Assembly (NCBI RefSeq): GCF_021513135.1
Contig: NZ_CP090981.1
Span: 806,001-870,000 of the forward strand
DNA length: 64,000 bases
DNA from: Vibrio sp. SS-MA-C1-2
GTDB lineage: Bacteria; Pseudomonadota; Gammaproteobacteria; Enterobacterales; Vibrionaceae
Reading direction: 5' to 3'
The translations under genes and the position numbers were made by a program. The notes beneath the pieces are model-generated. The model searched no databases and was not told the origin of the DNA. It saw nothing but the letters and a program-made list of their open reading frames with translations. Numbering within the stretch: position 1 is the first letter of the stretch; each line of letters starts with the position of its first letter. Positions 30,353 through 39,851 of the stretch are shown in pieces.

Positions 30353-30778
30353 ATGCAATTAACTAGCTTTACAGATTATGGTCTCCGAGCTTTAATTTAT
30401 TTAGCATCATTGCCAGAGGGTGAACTAACCAGTATAACTAAGGTTACTGAAGTTTACGGTATCTCTAGAAATCACATGGTAAAGATCGTAAATAAATTAA
30501 GTCAGCTTGGCTACATTCATGCTATTCGTGGCAAGCATGGTGGTATTAAATTAGGGAAGCCTGCTCGTCAAATCGTTATTGGTGATGTAGTTCGAGAACT
30601 AGAGCCAACACAGATTGTTGATTGTTCTCCGGAGTATTGTCACATTACGCCTGCTTGTCGATTAAGAGGGATGTTCGCTAAAGCCGAAGCTGCATTTTTA
30701 GCGGAACTAGATAAACAGACACTCGCTGATATGGTTAAAGACAACGAACCATTACAAAAATTATTGATTAACTTATAG
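30353..30778 (+). CDS. nsrR: Nitric-oxide-sensing transcriptional repressor NsrR
   Basis: Rrf2-family [2Fe-2S] repressor that releases NO-detoxification genes when NO attacks its cluster. It is 141 residues from the ATG at 30353; a TTG six bases earlier is too close to the AAAAGGAG at 30336. The wHTH is in [20 protein letters not shown]. Cluster ligands Asp8, Cys91, Cys96 and Cys102 occupy exactly the E. coli positions. It lies upstream of rnr and rlmB, as in E. coli, where the three form a unit. I found no clear NsrR half-sites in its own upstream region. Confidence 0.95.
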   Translation: MQLTSFTDYGLRALIYLASLPEGELTSITKVTEVYGISRNHMVKIVNKLSQLGYIHAIRGKHGGIKLGKPARQIVIGDVVRELEPTQIVDCSPEYCHITPACRLRGMFAKAEAAFLAELDKQTLADMVKDNEPLQKLLINL

Positions 30779-30876
30779 TCACTCTCTTGACTAATATTGA
30801 GAAAGTAAGCTAATCATCACTCACCTTTTATCTATACTTCTTATTAAAGAGAAGAAGTATTAGCAAGGATCTCCCT

Positions 30877-33336
30877 ATGTCAAAAGATATGTCCGTTGAT
30901 CCGTTCAAAGATCGCGAAGCCGAGAAGTATGAAAATCCAGTACCAAGCCGAGAGCATCTACTGGAAGTTATCAAACAGTACTCAACACCGGTTAATCGAG
31001 ATCAACTATTTGTTGATTTAGATCTGCAAAACGAAGATCAATACGAAGGGTTACGTCGCCGTTTAAAAGCGATGGAACGAGATGGTCAGCTTATTTACAC
31101 TCGTAAGCACTGCTATGCCCTTCCAGAAAAATTAGATTTAACCAAAGGCTATGTATTAGGCCATAAAGATGGCTACGGCTTCTTACGCCCTGAAGGTAGT
31201 ATCGGCAAAGATAACGACTTAATGCTACCTGCACACCAAATGCGTGGACTCATGCATGGTGATTTTGTGTTGGCTCAAGCTCAAGGTAATAGCAAGCGTG
31301 GTCGCAAAGAGGGGCGTGTTGTTCGTATTTTAGAACAGCGTAACCCTCAAATTATCGGTCGCTTCTTTGTCGAAAATAATACTGGTTTTGTGGTGCCTGA
31401 TGATTCTCGTATCCCACAAGATATTATGATCCCCCAAGACCAGCGTTTAGGCGCTCGCATGGGCAATATCGTGGTGATTGAGGTGACACATCGCGCTAAT
31501 CGTCAATACAGTGCATCAGGTAAAGTGGTGGAAGTTCTGGGTGAAGATATGGCACCGGGAATGGAGATTGACATTGCATTACGAACTCATGATATTCCTC
31601 ATGTCTGGCCTTCTGAGGTTGAAAAACAGATTGAGCAATTTGGTGAAGAAGTGCCTGAGAAAGCCAAAGAAGGACGTGTTGATCTTAGAGATTTGCCTCT
31701 TGTCACTATCGATGGTGAAGATGCGCGTGACTTTGATGATGCGGTCTACTGTGAGCGTAAAAAGTCAGGTGGCTGGCGTTTATGGGTCGCGATTGCGGAT
31801 GTTAGTTACTATGTTCGAAAAGGAACCGCTCTGGATCATGAAGCAGTAAAACGAGGAAACTCTGTTTACTTCCCAGCACAGGTCATTCCAATGTTACCTG
31901 AAGTGCTTTCAAATGGGCTCTGTTCATTGAATCCACAAGTTGATCGCCTCTGTATGGTTTGTGAAATGACCATCTCTGATTCAGGCCGTCTATCAGGTTA
32001 TAAGCATTATGAAGCGGTGATGAACTCTCATGCTCGCTTAACTTATACTAAAGTAGCCAAAATTCTTGATGGTGATGAAGAACTTAGTGAGCGTTATAAT
32101 AACGTTGTTCCTCATTTACATCAGTTAAACAGCATGTATAAAGTGTTGAAGAAAGCGCGTGCTGAACGCGGTGCAATTGAGTTTGAAACCATTGAAACTC
32201 AATTTATTTTTAATGCGGAACGTAAGATTGATCGTATCGTTCCTGTTGTTCGTAATGATGCTCATAAGATCATCGAAGAGTGTATGATTTTAGCCAATGT
32301 GGCGTCAGCGCGTTTTGTTGAAAAGCATAAAGAGCCTTCTCTATTCCGTGTCCATGAAACACCAGGCGAGCAGAAGTTAGTTGGATTTAGAGATTTTCTT
32401 GGTGAGCTAGGTTTGCACCTTGGTGGTGGTTTAGATCCATCACCAAAAGATTACGCGGAACTTGCGGGTGCAATTCAGGAGCGTAGTGATAAAGAGTTGA
32501 TTCAAACGATGTTGCTTCGTTCGATGAAGCAAGCGGTCTACCAAGCCGATAATGAAGGTCACTTTGGCTTAGCATTGAAACAATATGCTCACTTTACATC
32601 ACCAATTCGCCGTTATCCTGACCTGTTATTACACCGTGCGATTAAGTATTTGATCGCTAAAAATAATGATGCGAATAAGGATATTTGGACAGCCACAGGT
32701 GGTTACCATTACTCAGTTGATGAGATGGATAAATTAGGTGAATCCTGCTCAATGACTGAACGCCGTGCAGATGATGCAACGCGAGATGTCTCTGATTGGC
32801 TAAAATGCGAATATATGCAAGACCATATTGGTGATGAGTTAGAAGGTGTGATTGCTAACGTGACTGGTTTCGGCTTCTTTGTTCGTTTAAATGATCTGCA
32901 TATTGATGGTTTAGTGCATATCTCGTCACTAGATAATGATTATTACCAGTTTGATCCTGTGGGTCAGCGTCTGATCGGTGAAGCAAGCGGTAAGGTTTAT
33001 CGTCTAGGTGATACCGTTCAAGTTAAAGTGTTAGGGGTTAACCTACAAGATCGCAAGATTGATTTTGAAATTGTAGGCACGAATCGCAAAGCGCGTGGTG
33101 AAGGTAAAACCGCCAAGCAGCGAGCAAAAAAAGGGTTAGCTGAATCAAAAAAAGATCCTAAATCTAAGCAAGAGCGTAAAGACGTTCGTCAACAGATGAA
33201 GGAAGAGGTCAGCAATGCTGCTCGTGGTGAAAAGAGTAAAAAGCCAACCACGAAGCGTAAAAAGAAGGTTGACCCTAATAAGGGAAAGCGAAAAAGCAAA
33301 CCTTCAGAAAAACGAAGCCGTAATAGCCAAAAATAA
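30877..33336 (+). CDS. rnr: Exoribonuclease R
   Basis: Processive 3'-5' hydrolytic RNase able to digest structured RNA; cold-shock and rRNA quality control. It is 819 residues: N-terminal winged helix (about 20-90), two cold-shock domains (90-230), RNB catalytic domain with the metal cluster in [20 protein letters not shown]1 domain ([18 protein letters not shown]), and a Lys-rich disordered tail from about residue 740. An internal ATG at 30889 (MSVDPF) corresponds to the E. coli start; the ATG at 30877 has AAGGA at about ten bases and was kept. Confidence 0.96.
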   Translation: MSKDMSVDPFKDREAEKYENPVPSREHLLEVIKQYSTPVNRDQLFVDLDLQNEDQYEGLRRRLKAMERDGQLIYTRKHCYALPEKLDLTKGYVLGHKDGYGFLRPEGSIGKDNDLMLPAHQMRGLMHGDFVLAQAQGNSKRGRKEGRVVRILEQRNPQIIGRFFVENNTGFVVPDDSRIPQDIMIPQDQRLGARMGNIVVIEVTHRANRQYSASGKVVEVLGEDMAPGMEIDIALRTHDIPHVWPSEVEKQIEQFGEEVPEKAKEGRVDLRDLPLVTIDGEDARDFDDAVYCERKKSGGWRLWVAIADVSYYVRKGTALDHEAVKRGNSVYFPAQVIPMLPEVLSNGLCSLNPQVDRLCMVCEMTISDSGRLSGYKHYEAVMNSHARLTYTKVAKILDGDEELSERYNNVVPHLHQLNSMYKVLKKARAERGAIEFETIETQFIFNAERKIDRIVPVVRNDAHKIIEECMILANVASARFVEKHKEPSLFRVHETPGEQKLVGFRDFLGELGLHLGGGLDPSPKDYAELAGAIQERSDKELIQTMLLRSMKQAVYQADNEGHFGLALKQYAHFTSPIRRYPDLLLHRAIKYLIAKNNDANKDIWTATGGYHYSVDEMDKLGESCSMTERRADDATRDVSDWLKCEYMQDHIGDELEGVIANVTGFGFFVRLNDLHIDGLVHISSLDNDYYQFDPVGQRLIGEASGKVYRLGDTVQVKVLGVNLQDRKIDFEIVGTNRKARGEGKTAKQRAKKGLAESKKDPKSKQERKDVRQQMKEEVSNAARGEKSKKPTTKRKKKVDPNKGKRKSKPSEKRSRNSQK

Positions 33337-33364
33337 CCAGTAAGCAATAAGGTAATTGATACTG

Positions 33365-34108
33365 ATGAGTAACAATATGATTTATGGTATTCATGCCATT
33401 AAAGCGGTATTAGAGAATGATCCTGCACGTATTATTGAAGTATTTGTTCTAAAGGGACGTCAAGATGATCGTCTGCTGCCACTTCTTAATGAGCTGCAGC
33501 AGATTGGGATATCTATTCAGCAGATGGGACGTAAAGCGCTAGATGACAAATCTAAAGGCGCTTCCCATCAAGGTGTGATTGCGCGTGTAAAAGCCGCTAA
33601 GCAGTTAAATGAAACTGACCTTGATGAATTACTTGAAGGACAACAAGCACCTCTATTACTGGTATTAGATGGTGTCACAGACCCTCATAACTTAGGGGCT
33701 TGTCTACGAAATGCGGATGCAGCGGGTGTCACCGCCGTGATTGTACCCAAAGATCGCTCAGCCCAAGTGACAGCCACTGCGAGTAAAGTTGCGTGTGGCG
33801 CAGCAGAAGTGATGCCATTGATCCGAGTGACTAACTTAGCTCGTACTATGCGCCACCTTCAAGAGCAAGGGGTCTGGTTTGTTGGAACGGCAGGGGAAGC
33901 GACTCACGACCTCTACCAAAGTAAACTGCAAGGCCCATTAGCGATTGTCATGGGTGCAGAAGGTGATGGCATGCGTCGACTAACTAAAGAGACTTGTGAC
34001 GAATTGATCTCGATTCCAATGGCTGGATCGGTTTCCAGTTTGAATGTCTCTGTCGCAACGGGTATTTGTCTTTTTGAAGCAGTGCGTCAGCGTCAAGTAA
34101 AAGCTTAA
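33365..34108 (+). CDS. rlmB: 23S rRNA (guanosine(2251)-2'-O)-methyltransferase RlmB
   Basis: SPOUT methyltransferase for Gm2251 in the peptidyl-transferase P loop. It is 247 residues. The start at 33365 gives [16 protein letters not shown], matching E. coli, with TAAGG twelve bases upstream; the TTG at 33356 is too close. Substrate-binding N-terminal domain, then the SPOUT knot with [33 protein letters not shown] and [18 protein letters not shown]. It is 29 bp after rnr. Confidence 0.95.
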   Translation: MSNNMIYGIHAIKAVLENDPARIIEVFVLKGRQDDRLLPLLNELQQIGISIQQMGRKALDDKSKGASHQGVIARVKAAKQLNETDLDELLEGQQAPLLLVLDGVTDPHNLGACLRNADAAGVTAVIVPKDRSAQVTATASKVACGAAEVMPLIRVTNLARTMRHLQEQGVWFVGTAGEATHDLYQSKLQGPLAIVMGAEGDGMRRLTKETCDELISIPMAGSVSSLNVSVATGICLFEAVRQRQVKA

Positions 34109-34147
34109 TGATAACAGGGGAATGATTTATCCCTTAAATAGCGCCAC

Positions 34148-34275
34148 TATACCTAAAATAATTGGAGTTGCTAGTAGGCGGCAAGTGAATGAGTCCCCAT
34201 GAGTATAGGTGTACTATATGATTGGGGCGAATGAGTGACGCCAACAACCTAGCGACTTCAAGTATAAAGGGTATA
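34148..34275. repeat. ERIC-like palindromic repeat, full length (copy 2)
   Basis: 128 bp, the usual ERIC size. It runs from TATACCTAAAATAATTGGAG through AGTCCCCATGAG and GATTGGGGCGAATGAG to CTTCAAGTATAAAGGGTATA. It is in the opposite orientation to copy 1 and is the best-preserved member in this window. Confidence 0.85.
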
Positions 34276-34384
34276 TCACTGGTTGATTAAATTATCATCA
34301 ATAGTGAATAGTGGCGTTTTTTTATGCTTAACTGATTATTTTTTGGTATTTAGCAATTAATTTGCCAATTAGAACGAATTTATC

Positions 34385-34413
34385 TTGCCTAATATGCCGG
34401 AGTTTTGTACTAT
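34385..34413 (+). promoter_or_regulatory. Sigma-70 promoter of the rpsF operon
   Basis: TTGCCT, 17-bp spacer, TACTAT, followed by the GC-rich discriminator TCCGCGTCC expected of growth-rate-controlled ribosomal promoters. The predicted start near 34420 gives a leader of about 90 nt. Confidence 0.65.
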
Positions 34414-34426
34414 TCCGCGTCCGAAT

Positions 34427-34486
34427 TCTCAGTCATCTAACTCGTTCCTTGCTTCCTTTGGGCTGACTGAGACCCATCGTGGAAGC
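34427..34486 (+). promoter_or_regulatory. Structured rpsF mRNA leader with two mutually exclusive stems
   Basis: TCTCAGTCA (34427-34435) pairs perfectly with TGACTGAGA (34464-34472). Alternatively GCTTCC..TGGG (34451-34462) pairs with CCCA..GGAAGC (34473-34486), placing the 3' arm of the first stem in its loop. Ribosomal proteins S6:S18 are known to repress their operon through an rpsF leader structure; whether this is that element is inference. Confidence 0.5.
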
Positions 34487-34510
34487 TGACTAATCCGTAA
34501 GGAGCAACAA

Positions 34511-34897
34511 ATGCGTCATTACGAAATCGTATTTATGGTGCACCCTGATCAAAGCGAGCAAGTTGCTGGCATGATCGAGCGTTACACTGGTGCTATCACA
34601 GAAGCTGGCGGTACTATCCACCGTCTAGAAGATTGGGGTCGCCGTCAACTGGCTTACCCAATTAACAAGTTGCACAAAGCACACTACGTTCTTCTGAACG
34701 TTGAAGCTGAGCAGGCTGCTATTGATGAACTGGAAACTAACTTCCGTTTCAACGATGCTGTTCTACGCAACATGGTTATGCGCACCAAGGCCGCTATCAC
34801 TGAGCCATCTCCGATGATGAAGGCTAAAGATGAGCGTCCAGCTCGTCGTGAAGAGCGTGCAGAAGCTCCAGCACAGTCTGAAGCAGCAGCAGAGTAA
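34511..34897 (+). CDS. rpsF: 30S ribosomal protein S6
   Basis: Small-subunit platform protein that binds 16S rRNA with S18. It is 128 residues, starting [18 protein letters not shown]; the central [20 protein letters not shown] is conserved. The C-terminus is Glu/Ala-rich, though without the long poly-Glu end of E. coli S6. AAGGAG is eight bases upstream. Codon use is highly biased. First gene of rpsF-priB-rpsR-rplI. Confidence 0.97.
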   Translation: MRHYEIVFMVHPDQSEQVAGMIERYTGAITEAGGTIHRLEDWGRRQLAYPINKLHKAHYVLLNVEAEQAAIDELETNFRFNDAVLRNMVMRTKAAITEPSPMMKAKDERPARREERAEAPAQSEAAAE

Positions 34898-34903
34898 TTA
34901 TTG

Positions 34904-35206
34904 ATGACCAATCGATTGGTGATATCTGGCGTTATCGTCAAACCACCAGTTCGAAGCCTTAGCCCCGCGGGAGTGCCTCATTGCCATCTGGTTTTAGAGC
35001 ATCAATCGCAACAGTGGGAAGCTGATCTACCGAGACAAGTTTATTGTCGTATGCAGGTAGTTTTTAGTGGGCAAAGGTCACAAGCTCTTACACAAAACTT
35101 AGTCGAAGGCAGTAGTGTCAAGGTAGGCGGATTTGTCGCTTATCAAACAGGTCGAAATGGCCTGAATAAAATTGTCCTACATGCCGACAACATCGAAAAT
35201 ATTTAG
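34904..35206 (+). CDS. priB: Primosomal replication protein N (PriB)
   Basis: Single-stranded-DNA-binding OB-fold dimer for PriA-dependent replication restart. It is 100 residues, from the ATG at 34904 ([16 protein letters not shown]), matching E. coli; the TTG three bases earlier is not needed. [20 protein letters not shown] and LHADNIENI are conserved. It is six bases after rpsF and sixteen before rpsR, with no own promoter visible. Confidence 0.94.
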   Translation: MTNRLVISGVIVKPPVRSLSPAGVPHCHLVLEHQSQQWEADLPRQVYCRMQVVFSGQRSQALTQNLVEGSSVKVGGFVAYQTGRNGLNKIVLHADNIENI

Positions 35207-35222
35207 ATCAGGAGATAAGCCC

Positions 35223-35450
35223 ATGGCACGTTTCTTCCGTCGTCGTAAATTCTGCCGTTTCACTGCAGATGGCGTGACCGAAATCGATTACAAAGATGTA
35301 GTAACTCTTAAGAACTACGTCACTGAAGCAGGTAAAATTGTACCTAGCCGTATCACTGGTACTCGCGCTAAGTACCAACGTCAGCTAGCTCGCGCTATCA
35401 AGCGTGCTCGTTACCTAGCACTACTGCCATACACTGACAACCATCAGTAA
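35223..35450 (+). CDS. rpsR: 30S ribosomal protein S18
   Basis: Partner of S6 on the 30S platform. It is 75 residues as in E. coli. The ATG at 35223 gives [13 protein letters not shown]; the open frame extends 51 bases upstream into priB but AGGAG at 35211 fixes this start. [20 protein letters not shown] and [20 protein letters not shown] are conserved. Confidence 0.97.
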   Translation: MARFFRRRKFCRFTADGVTEIDYKDVVTLKNYVTEAGKIVPSRITGTRAKYQRQLARAIKRARYLALLPYTDNHQ

Positions 35451-35489
35451 TCGGCAATAGTTTAACAACAAGTTAAAGAGGACAAGGTA

Positions 35490-35942
35490 ATGCAAGTAAT
35501 TTTGCTTGATAAGATCGGTAACCTAGGTAACTTAGGTGACCAAGTTTCTGTTAAAGCTGGTTATGCTCGTAACTTCTTAATCCCACAGGGTAAAGCAGTT
35601 ATGGCAACTAAAGCTAACGTTGAAATGTTTGCTGAGCGTCGCGCTGAACTAGAAGCTAAAGTAGCTAAAGTTCTTTCTGCAGCTCAAGCTCGCGCTGAAA
35701 AAGTTAACGCATTAGAAGCAGTTGTAATTACAACTAAATCTGGCGACGAAGGTAAACTATTCGGTTCTATCGGTACTCGTGACATCGCTGATGCAATTAC
35801 TGCAGCTGGCGTTGAAGTTGCGAAGAGCGAAGTTCGTCTTCCTGAAGGCGTTCTACGTAACACTGGTGAATTCGAAATCAGCGTACAACTACACTCTGAA
35901 GTATTTGCAACTGTTAATCTTAACATTGCAGCTGCTGAGTAA
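35490..35942 (+). CDS. rplI: 50S ribosomal protein L9
   Basis: Large-subunit protein of two globular domains joined by a long helix. It is 150 residues: the N-terminal rRNA-binding domain [19 protein letters not shown], the connecting Ala/Glu/Lys helix (about 45-75), and the C-terminal domain with [20 protein letters not shown]. Last gene of the operon; terminator 35 bp on. Confidence 0.97.
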   Translation: MQVILLDKIGNLGNLGDQVSVKAGYARNFLIPQGKAVMATKANVEMFAERRAELEAKVAKVLSAAQARAEKVNALEAVVITTKSGDEGKLFGSIGTRDIADAITAAGVEVAKSEVRLPEGVLRNTGEFEISVQLHSEVFATVNLNIAAAE

Positions 35943-35976
35943 GTTGACCGTTAGACAATAATTCTTTATTGTCGAT

Positions 35977-36008
35977 AAAAGCCCTAACTTCGGTTGGGGC
36001 TTTTTTGT
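35977..36008 (+). terminator. Rho-independent terminator of the rpsF operon
   Basis: GCCCTAAC, stable TTCG tetraloop, GTTGGGGC, then six T, with an A-run before the stem. Confidence 0.92.
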
Positions 36009-36017
36009 ATCTGGATG

Positions 36018-36115
36018 ATATAGACTCTTGATGCTTGAAGCTGTTAGGTTGTTTTGACGTCACTCATTCGCTTGCTGTTTACTCGCACCTCTAATCATTT
36101 TTGATATAGGTATTA
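36018..36115. repeat. ERIC-like repeat, internally deleted (copy 3)
   Basis: ATGCTTGAAGCTGTTAGGTT and CACTCATTCGCTTGCTG are present and ATCATTTTTGATATAGGTAT closes the other end, but the central CCCC/GGGG block is missing. About 98 bp. It lies between rplI and the DUF481 gene. Confidence 0.6.
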
Positions 36116-36159
36116 TGCGCCGAATGATATAGGCACTATGGTGGAGGGAGTGGGGGAAG

Positions 36160-36957
36160 TTAAAACTGATACAATAGATTAATCGTTGTTGTATTGTCTT
36201 TATTATCAAGCCCATCTGGTACCCAAGTTTGGTAACGAAGCGTATTTGAAAGCTTAATCGCAAATGATTCGGTGACAGCGGTTGTGATATCTACACCATT
36301 TTCAAAGCTGGTATTACTCTCGCCATAAACGGCAATCAAGTCAGTATCTAAATTGATATTTTTAACAATATTCCATGAAAACTTAGCCGTCCCTTTAGCT
36401 ATCCCTTCATTAACCGTATCTGGATAGATTAAGTCATCATCATCAATCTCATCTAAGTTTGGTTCTTGATGGCGAAAACCTGGACCAAATTCAAGTTGTA
36501 ATCCCATCTTATCATTATCAAGCACTTGGAAACCGACACCGCTAGAAATAGTCATATTTTTATAATAAGAACCAAAGCGGTCATTTAAGTAGTCAATGTT
36601 AGCGAAAAGGTAGCGTCTTGACCTTTCAGTTAAGTAATAACTGGTTTGTCCCTTAAATTGATTACGTTGATTGTCTTTTATACCGTCACTTTTAGATTGG
36701 TAATATTTAAACTCACCGCTGTTATTGAATAATCCGTGATGATAATCCACCGCTAAGCGAGAGTTAATAGAACGACTATCATTATTGCCACTTTGAGATT
36801 GATACCCTAGCTCGACTTCTAAACCCCAAGGTGATTCAATCTCAGTGGGTGCATCTTCTGTTAGTGTGGGTTGACTTTCAGTCGCTTGACTTTGCGTTGT
36901 ATAACTTTGAGCGGCAATTATCGCAAGTAATATTGGTGTTTTAATTGTTAACTTCAC
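36160..36957 (-). CDS. DUF481 family outer-membrane beta-barrel protein
   Basis: 265 residues with an N-terminal signal peptide (residues 1-26, cleavage near SQA-TE) and an alternating hydrophobic/polar pattern with aromatic strand ends to a terminal Phe (TTTINLLYQF), the mark of BAM-inserted barrels. The body (WGLEVELGYQSQSGNNDSRS) is like the DUF481/YdiY family, whose members tend to be acid- or salt-responsive; function here is unknown. It is monocistronic and divergent from dnaB. Confidence 0.82.
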   Translation of the reverse strand: MKLTIKTPILLAIIAAQSYTTQSQATESQPTLTEDAPTEIESPWGLEVELGYQSQSGNNDSRSINSRLAVDYHHGLFNNSGEFKYYQSKSDGIKDNQRNQFKGQTSYYLTERSRRYLFANIDYLNDRFGSYYKNMTISSGVGFQVLDNDKMGLQLEFGPGFRHQEPNLDEIDDDDLIYPDTVNEGIAKGTAKFSWNIVKNINLDTDLIAVYGESNTSFENGVDITTAVTESFAIKLSNTLRYQTWVPDGLDNKDNTTTINLLYQF

Positions 36958-37126
36958 TATGCCCCCTGTTTTATAAGTTGAAAAAGATCTACTTTACTAA
37001 AAAAAGGGTTAAATGTGTCATTTAATAGTTAATTATTTATTATTGCTCACCAGACTTTGTTCTGACCAAGCCTTAGAGGTATACTTATTGATTACTCCTC
37101 TCACTGACTATCATTCATAGAATCAT

Positions 37127-38521
37127 ATGGCCGACAATCGAACAAATAAGATAAAGGACGCTCAAGTTGAAGCGTTGAAAATGCCACCACATTCCTTAGA
37201 GGCTGAGCAATCAGTACTCGGCGGCTTATTACTTGATAATGAGCGCTGGGATAGCGTTGCGGAAAAGGTTGTTGCCAGTGACTTTTATAGTCGACCACAT
37301 CGCCTTATTTTTGAGTCGATTACGGCGCTGTTGAATAATAGTCAGCCTCTCGATCTGATTACACTGTCTGAATACTTGGAGCAACATGAGCAATTAACCG
37401 ATATCGGTGGTTTTGCTTACCTTGCCGATCTTGCTAAAAACACCCCAAGTGCTGCCAATATTACTGCTTATGCAGAGATAGTTAGGGAGAGAGCATTAAT
37501 ACGTAGCATGATCTCTGTGGCTAATGAAATTGCTGATGCAGGTTATGAACCGAAAGGACGAGCAAGTGAAGATCTGCTCGATATGGCTGAAAGTAAGATT
37601 TTTGCGATAGCAGAACAGAGGACTAGTGAGAATGAAGGTCCAATTAGCGTTGAGAGTGTGTTGGAGAAGACGTTAGAACGAATCGAGATCCTTTATCAGA
37701 CACCACAAGATGGAGTGACTGGCGTTTCAACTGGCTTTAATGACCTGAATAAAAAAACAGCAGGTTTGCAGCCCTCAGATCTGATTATTGTTGCGGCTCG
37801 TCCATCGATGGGTAAAACCACTTTTGCGATGAACTTGTGTGAGAATGCGGCGATGGACCAAGAAAAGCCTGTTCTTATCTTCTCTCTCGAGATGCCAGCT
37901 GATCAGTTAATGATGCGTATATTAGCGTCACTCTCTCGTGTTGATCAGACGAAGATTCGTACAGGGCAGCTTGATGATGAGGATTGGGCGCGTATCTCTT
38001 CATCAATGGGCTTGTTGATGAATAAGAAGAATATGTATATCGATGATAGCTCAGGTCTAACTCCCACTGATGTTCGTTCTCGTGCTCGTCGTATTGCCCG
38101 AGAGCATGGTGGATTAAGTATGATCATGGTCGACTATCTTCAGCTGATGAGAGTACCGGGAATGCAAGATAACCGAACTCTAGAGATCTCTGAAATTTCA
38201 CGCTCATTAAAAGCCTTAGCGAAAGAGTTACAAGTACCGGTTGTTGCACTTTCTCAGCTTAACCGAAGCTTGGAGCAGCGTGCAGATAAACGTCCAATTA
38301 ACTCAGATTTACGTGAATCTGGTGCGATTGAGCAGGATGCCGACTTAATCATGTTTATCTATCGTGATGAAGTTTATAACCCAGAAGGTCCAATGAAAGG
38401 GATGGCTGAAATTATTATAGGTAAGCAGCGTAATGGTCCTATTGGCTCGGTTCGTTTAACTTTCCAAGGTCAGTTCTCTCGTTTTGATAATTATGCAGGA
38501 CCTGCTTACGACGAAGAGTAA
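37127..38521 (+). CDS. dnaB: Replicative DNA helicase DnaB
   Basis: Hexameric 5'-3' helicase of the replication fork. It is 464 residues: N-terminal domain (about 20-125, PPHSLEAEQSVLGGLLLD), linker helix, and the RecA-like C-terminal domain with Walker A AARPSMGKTTFAMNL, Walker B MIMVDYLQLM and SDLRESGAIEQDADLIMFI. No intein. It is followed 69 bp later by alr, as in E. coli (dnaB-alr). Confidence 0.97.
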   Translation: MADNRTNKIKDAQVEALKMPPHSLEAEQSVLGGLLLDNERWDSVAEKVVASDFYSRPHRLIFESITALLNNSQPLDLITLSEYLEQHEQLTDIGGFAYLADLAKNTPSAANITAYAEIVRERALIRSMISVANEIADAGYEPKGRASEDLLDMAESKIFAIAEQRTSENEGPISVESVLEKTLERIEILYQTPQDGVTGVSTGFNDLNKKTAGLQPSDLIIVAARPSMGKTTFAMNLCENAAMDQEKPVLIFSLEMPADQLMMRILASLSRVDQTKIRTGQLDDEDWARISSSMGLLMNKKNMYIDDSSGLTPTDVRSRARRIAREHGGLSMIMVDYLQLMRVPGMQDNRTLEISEISRSLKALAKELQVPVVALSQLNRSLEQRADKRPINSDLRESGAIEQDADLIMFIYRDEVYNPEGPMKGMAEIIIGKQRNGPIGSVRLTFQGQFSRFDNYAGPAYDEE

Positions 38522-38590
38522 TCGCCAATTTGGTGAAGTAATAAAAATAACAACAAGTGTAATGGCGAAATCGATAGCCAAGGATAAAGT

Positions 38591-39676
38591 ATGAAATCAG
38601 CAACAGCGCACATTGATCGTGATGCGTTAAAATACAACTTACAACGCATTAAAGAGAAGGCTCCTATGAGTCAAGTTCTTGCTGTTGTAAAAGCCAATGC
38701 CTATGGACATGGATTAGTACAAATAGCAGAAGCGGTTGAAGAGGCTGATGGATTTGGTGTCGCACGAATCGAAGAAGCGCTTTCTTTAAGGGCGGGTGGT
38801 GTAGTGAAGCCAATTCTTTTATTAGAAGGTTTTTATGAGCCTAAAGACCTTGCGATTCTTGTCGCCAATAATATCCAGACTGTTATTCACTGTTATGAAC
38901 AGCTTGAAGCGTTAGAACAAGCACAGTTATCTGCCCCAGTTGTTGTCTGGCTAAAGGTTGATACGGGAATGCATCGTTTAGGTATATTACCCGAGCAACT
39001 GCCTGAATTTGTACAGCGATTAGACGCCTGTCGAAATGTGGTTGAACCATTACGCTATATGAGCCATTTAGGCTGTGCTGATGAGTTGGATAGTTCGGTA
39101 ACAGTGCAGCAATGCCAAACCTTTAAAAGCTTAACTCATGGTTATCAAGGTGAGCGTTCACTCGCTGCTTCTGCGGGATTATTAGCTTGGCCGGAGTGTC
39201 AGTTTGATTGGGTTCGCCCTGGGATTATTATGTATGGTGTTTCACCATTTAAAGATAATAATGCTTCAGACCTTGGATTTAAGCCAGTTATGCGCTTAAC
39301 TTCTAGTATCATTGCAGTAAGAAATCTTAAAAAAGGCGATAAAGTTGGCTACGGTGGTGTTTGGCAAAGCCAGCATGATACTAAGATTGGTGTGATTGCG
39401 ATTGGTTATGGTGATGGCTACCCAAGAATGGCACCTTCAGGCACGCCAGTTTGGATCAATGGTCGCAAAGTCCCTTTAGCGGGTCGAGTTTCGATGGATA
39501 TGTTGACGGTTGACTTAGGCCCAAATGCGAGTGAAAAAGTGGGTGATCAAGTGACTTTATGGGGACCTGAATTACCAGCTGAAGAGGTAGCGGAGCACAT
39601 CGGTACTATCGCTTATGAGTTGGTCACTAAACTCACTCCTCGCGTTAAAATGAAATATATAAATAATAAAAATTAA
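38591..39676 (+). CDS. alr: Alanine racemase, biosynthetic
   Basis: PLP enzyme providing D-alanine for peptidoglycan. It is 361 residues. The PLP-lysine is Lys34 in AVVKANAYGHG; the catalytic Tyr region is KVGYGGVWQSQ; GRVSMDMLTVDLG is conserved in the C-terminal beta domain. The length and the dnaB-alr order indicate Alr rather than the catabolic DadX or the periplasmic broad-spectrum racemase of Vibrio. Confidence 0.95.
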   Translation: MKSATAHIDRDALKYNLQRIKEKAPMSQVLAVVKANAYGHGLVQIAEAVEEADGFGVARIEEALSLRAGGVVKPILLLEGFYEPKDLAILVANNIQTVIHCYEQLEALEQAQLSAPVVVWLKVDTGMHRLGILPEQLPEFVQRLDACRNVVEPLRYMSHLGCADELDSSVTVQQCQTFKSLTHGYQGERSLAASAGLLAWPECQFDWVRPGIIMYGVSPFKDNNASDLGFKPVMRLTSSIIAVRNLKKGDKVGYGGVWQSQHDTKIGVIAIGYGDGYPRMAPSGTPVWINGRKVPLAGRVSMDMLTVDLGPNASEKVGDQVTLWGPELPAEEVAEHIGTIAYELVTKLTPRVKMKYINNKN

Positions 39677-39851
39677 TCACTATTTTCAGTTTTTTCTTCC
39701 TCTGTTTTGACGTTACTATTTTATTGATGAAGTTTAAGAGCCCCTGTACTTATCAAGCATTGATTTGAGGTGTGCTCTATTCATTTGTTGAATTACAATA
39801 AAGCCAAGTGATTTGGTGATAAATATTAGAATAATAATTAAGGGGCTTTCA

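Larger units (their letters stand above)
34109..34510 (+). other. Intergenic region rlmB-rpsF (402 bp)
   Basis: It contains, in order, a full ERIC-like element (34148-34275), a T-rich stretch, the rpsF promoter (34385-34413) and the structured rpsF leader (34420-34510). No terminator is evident for rlmB other than the ERIC palindrome. Confidence 0.7.
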
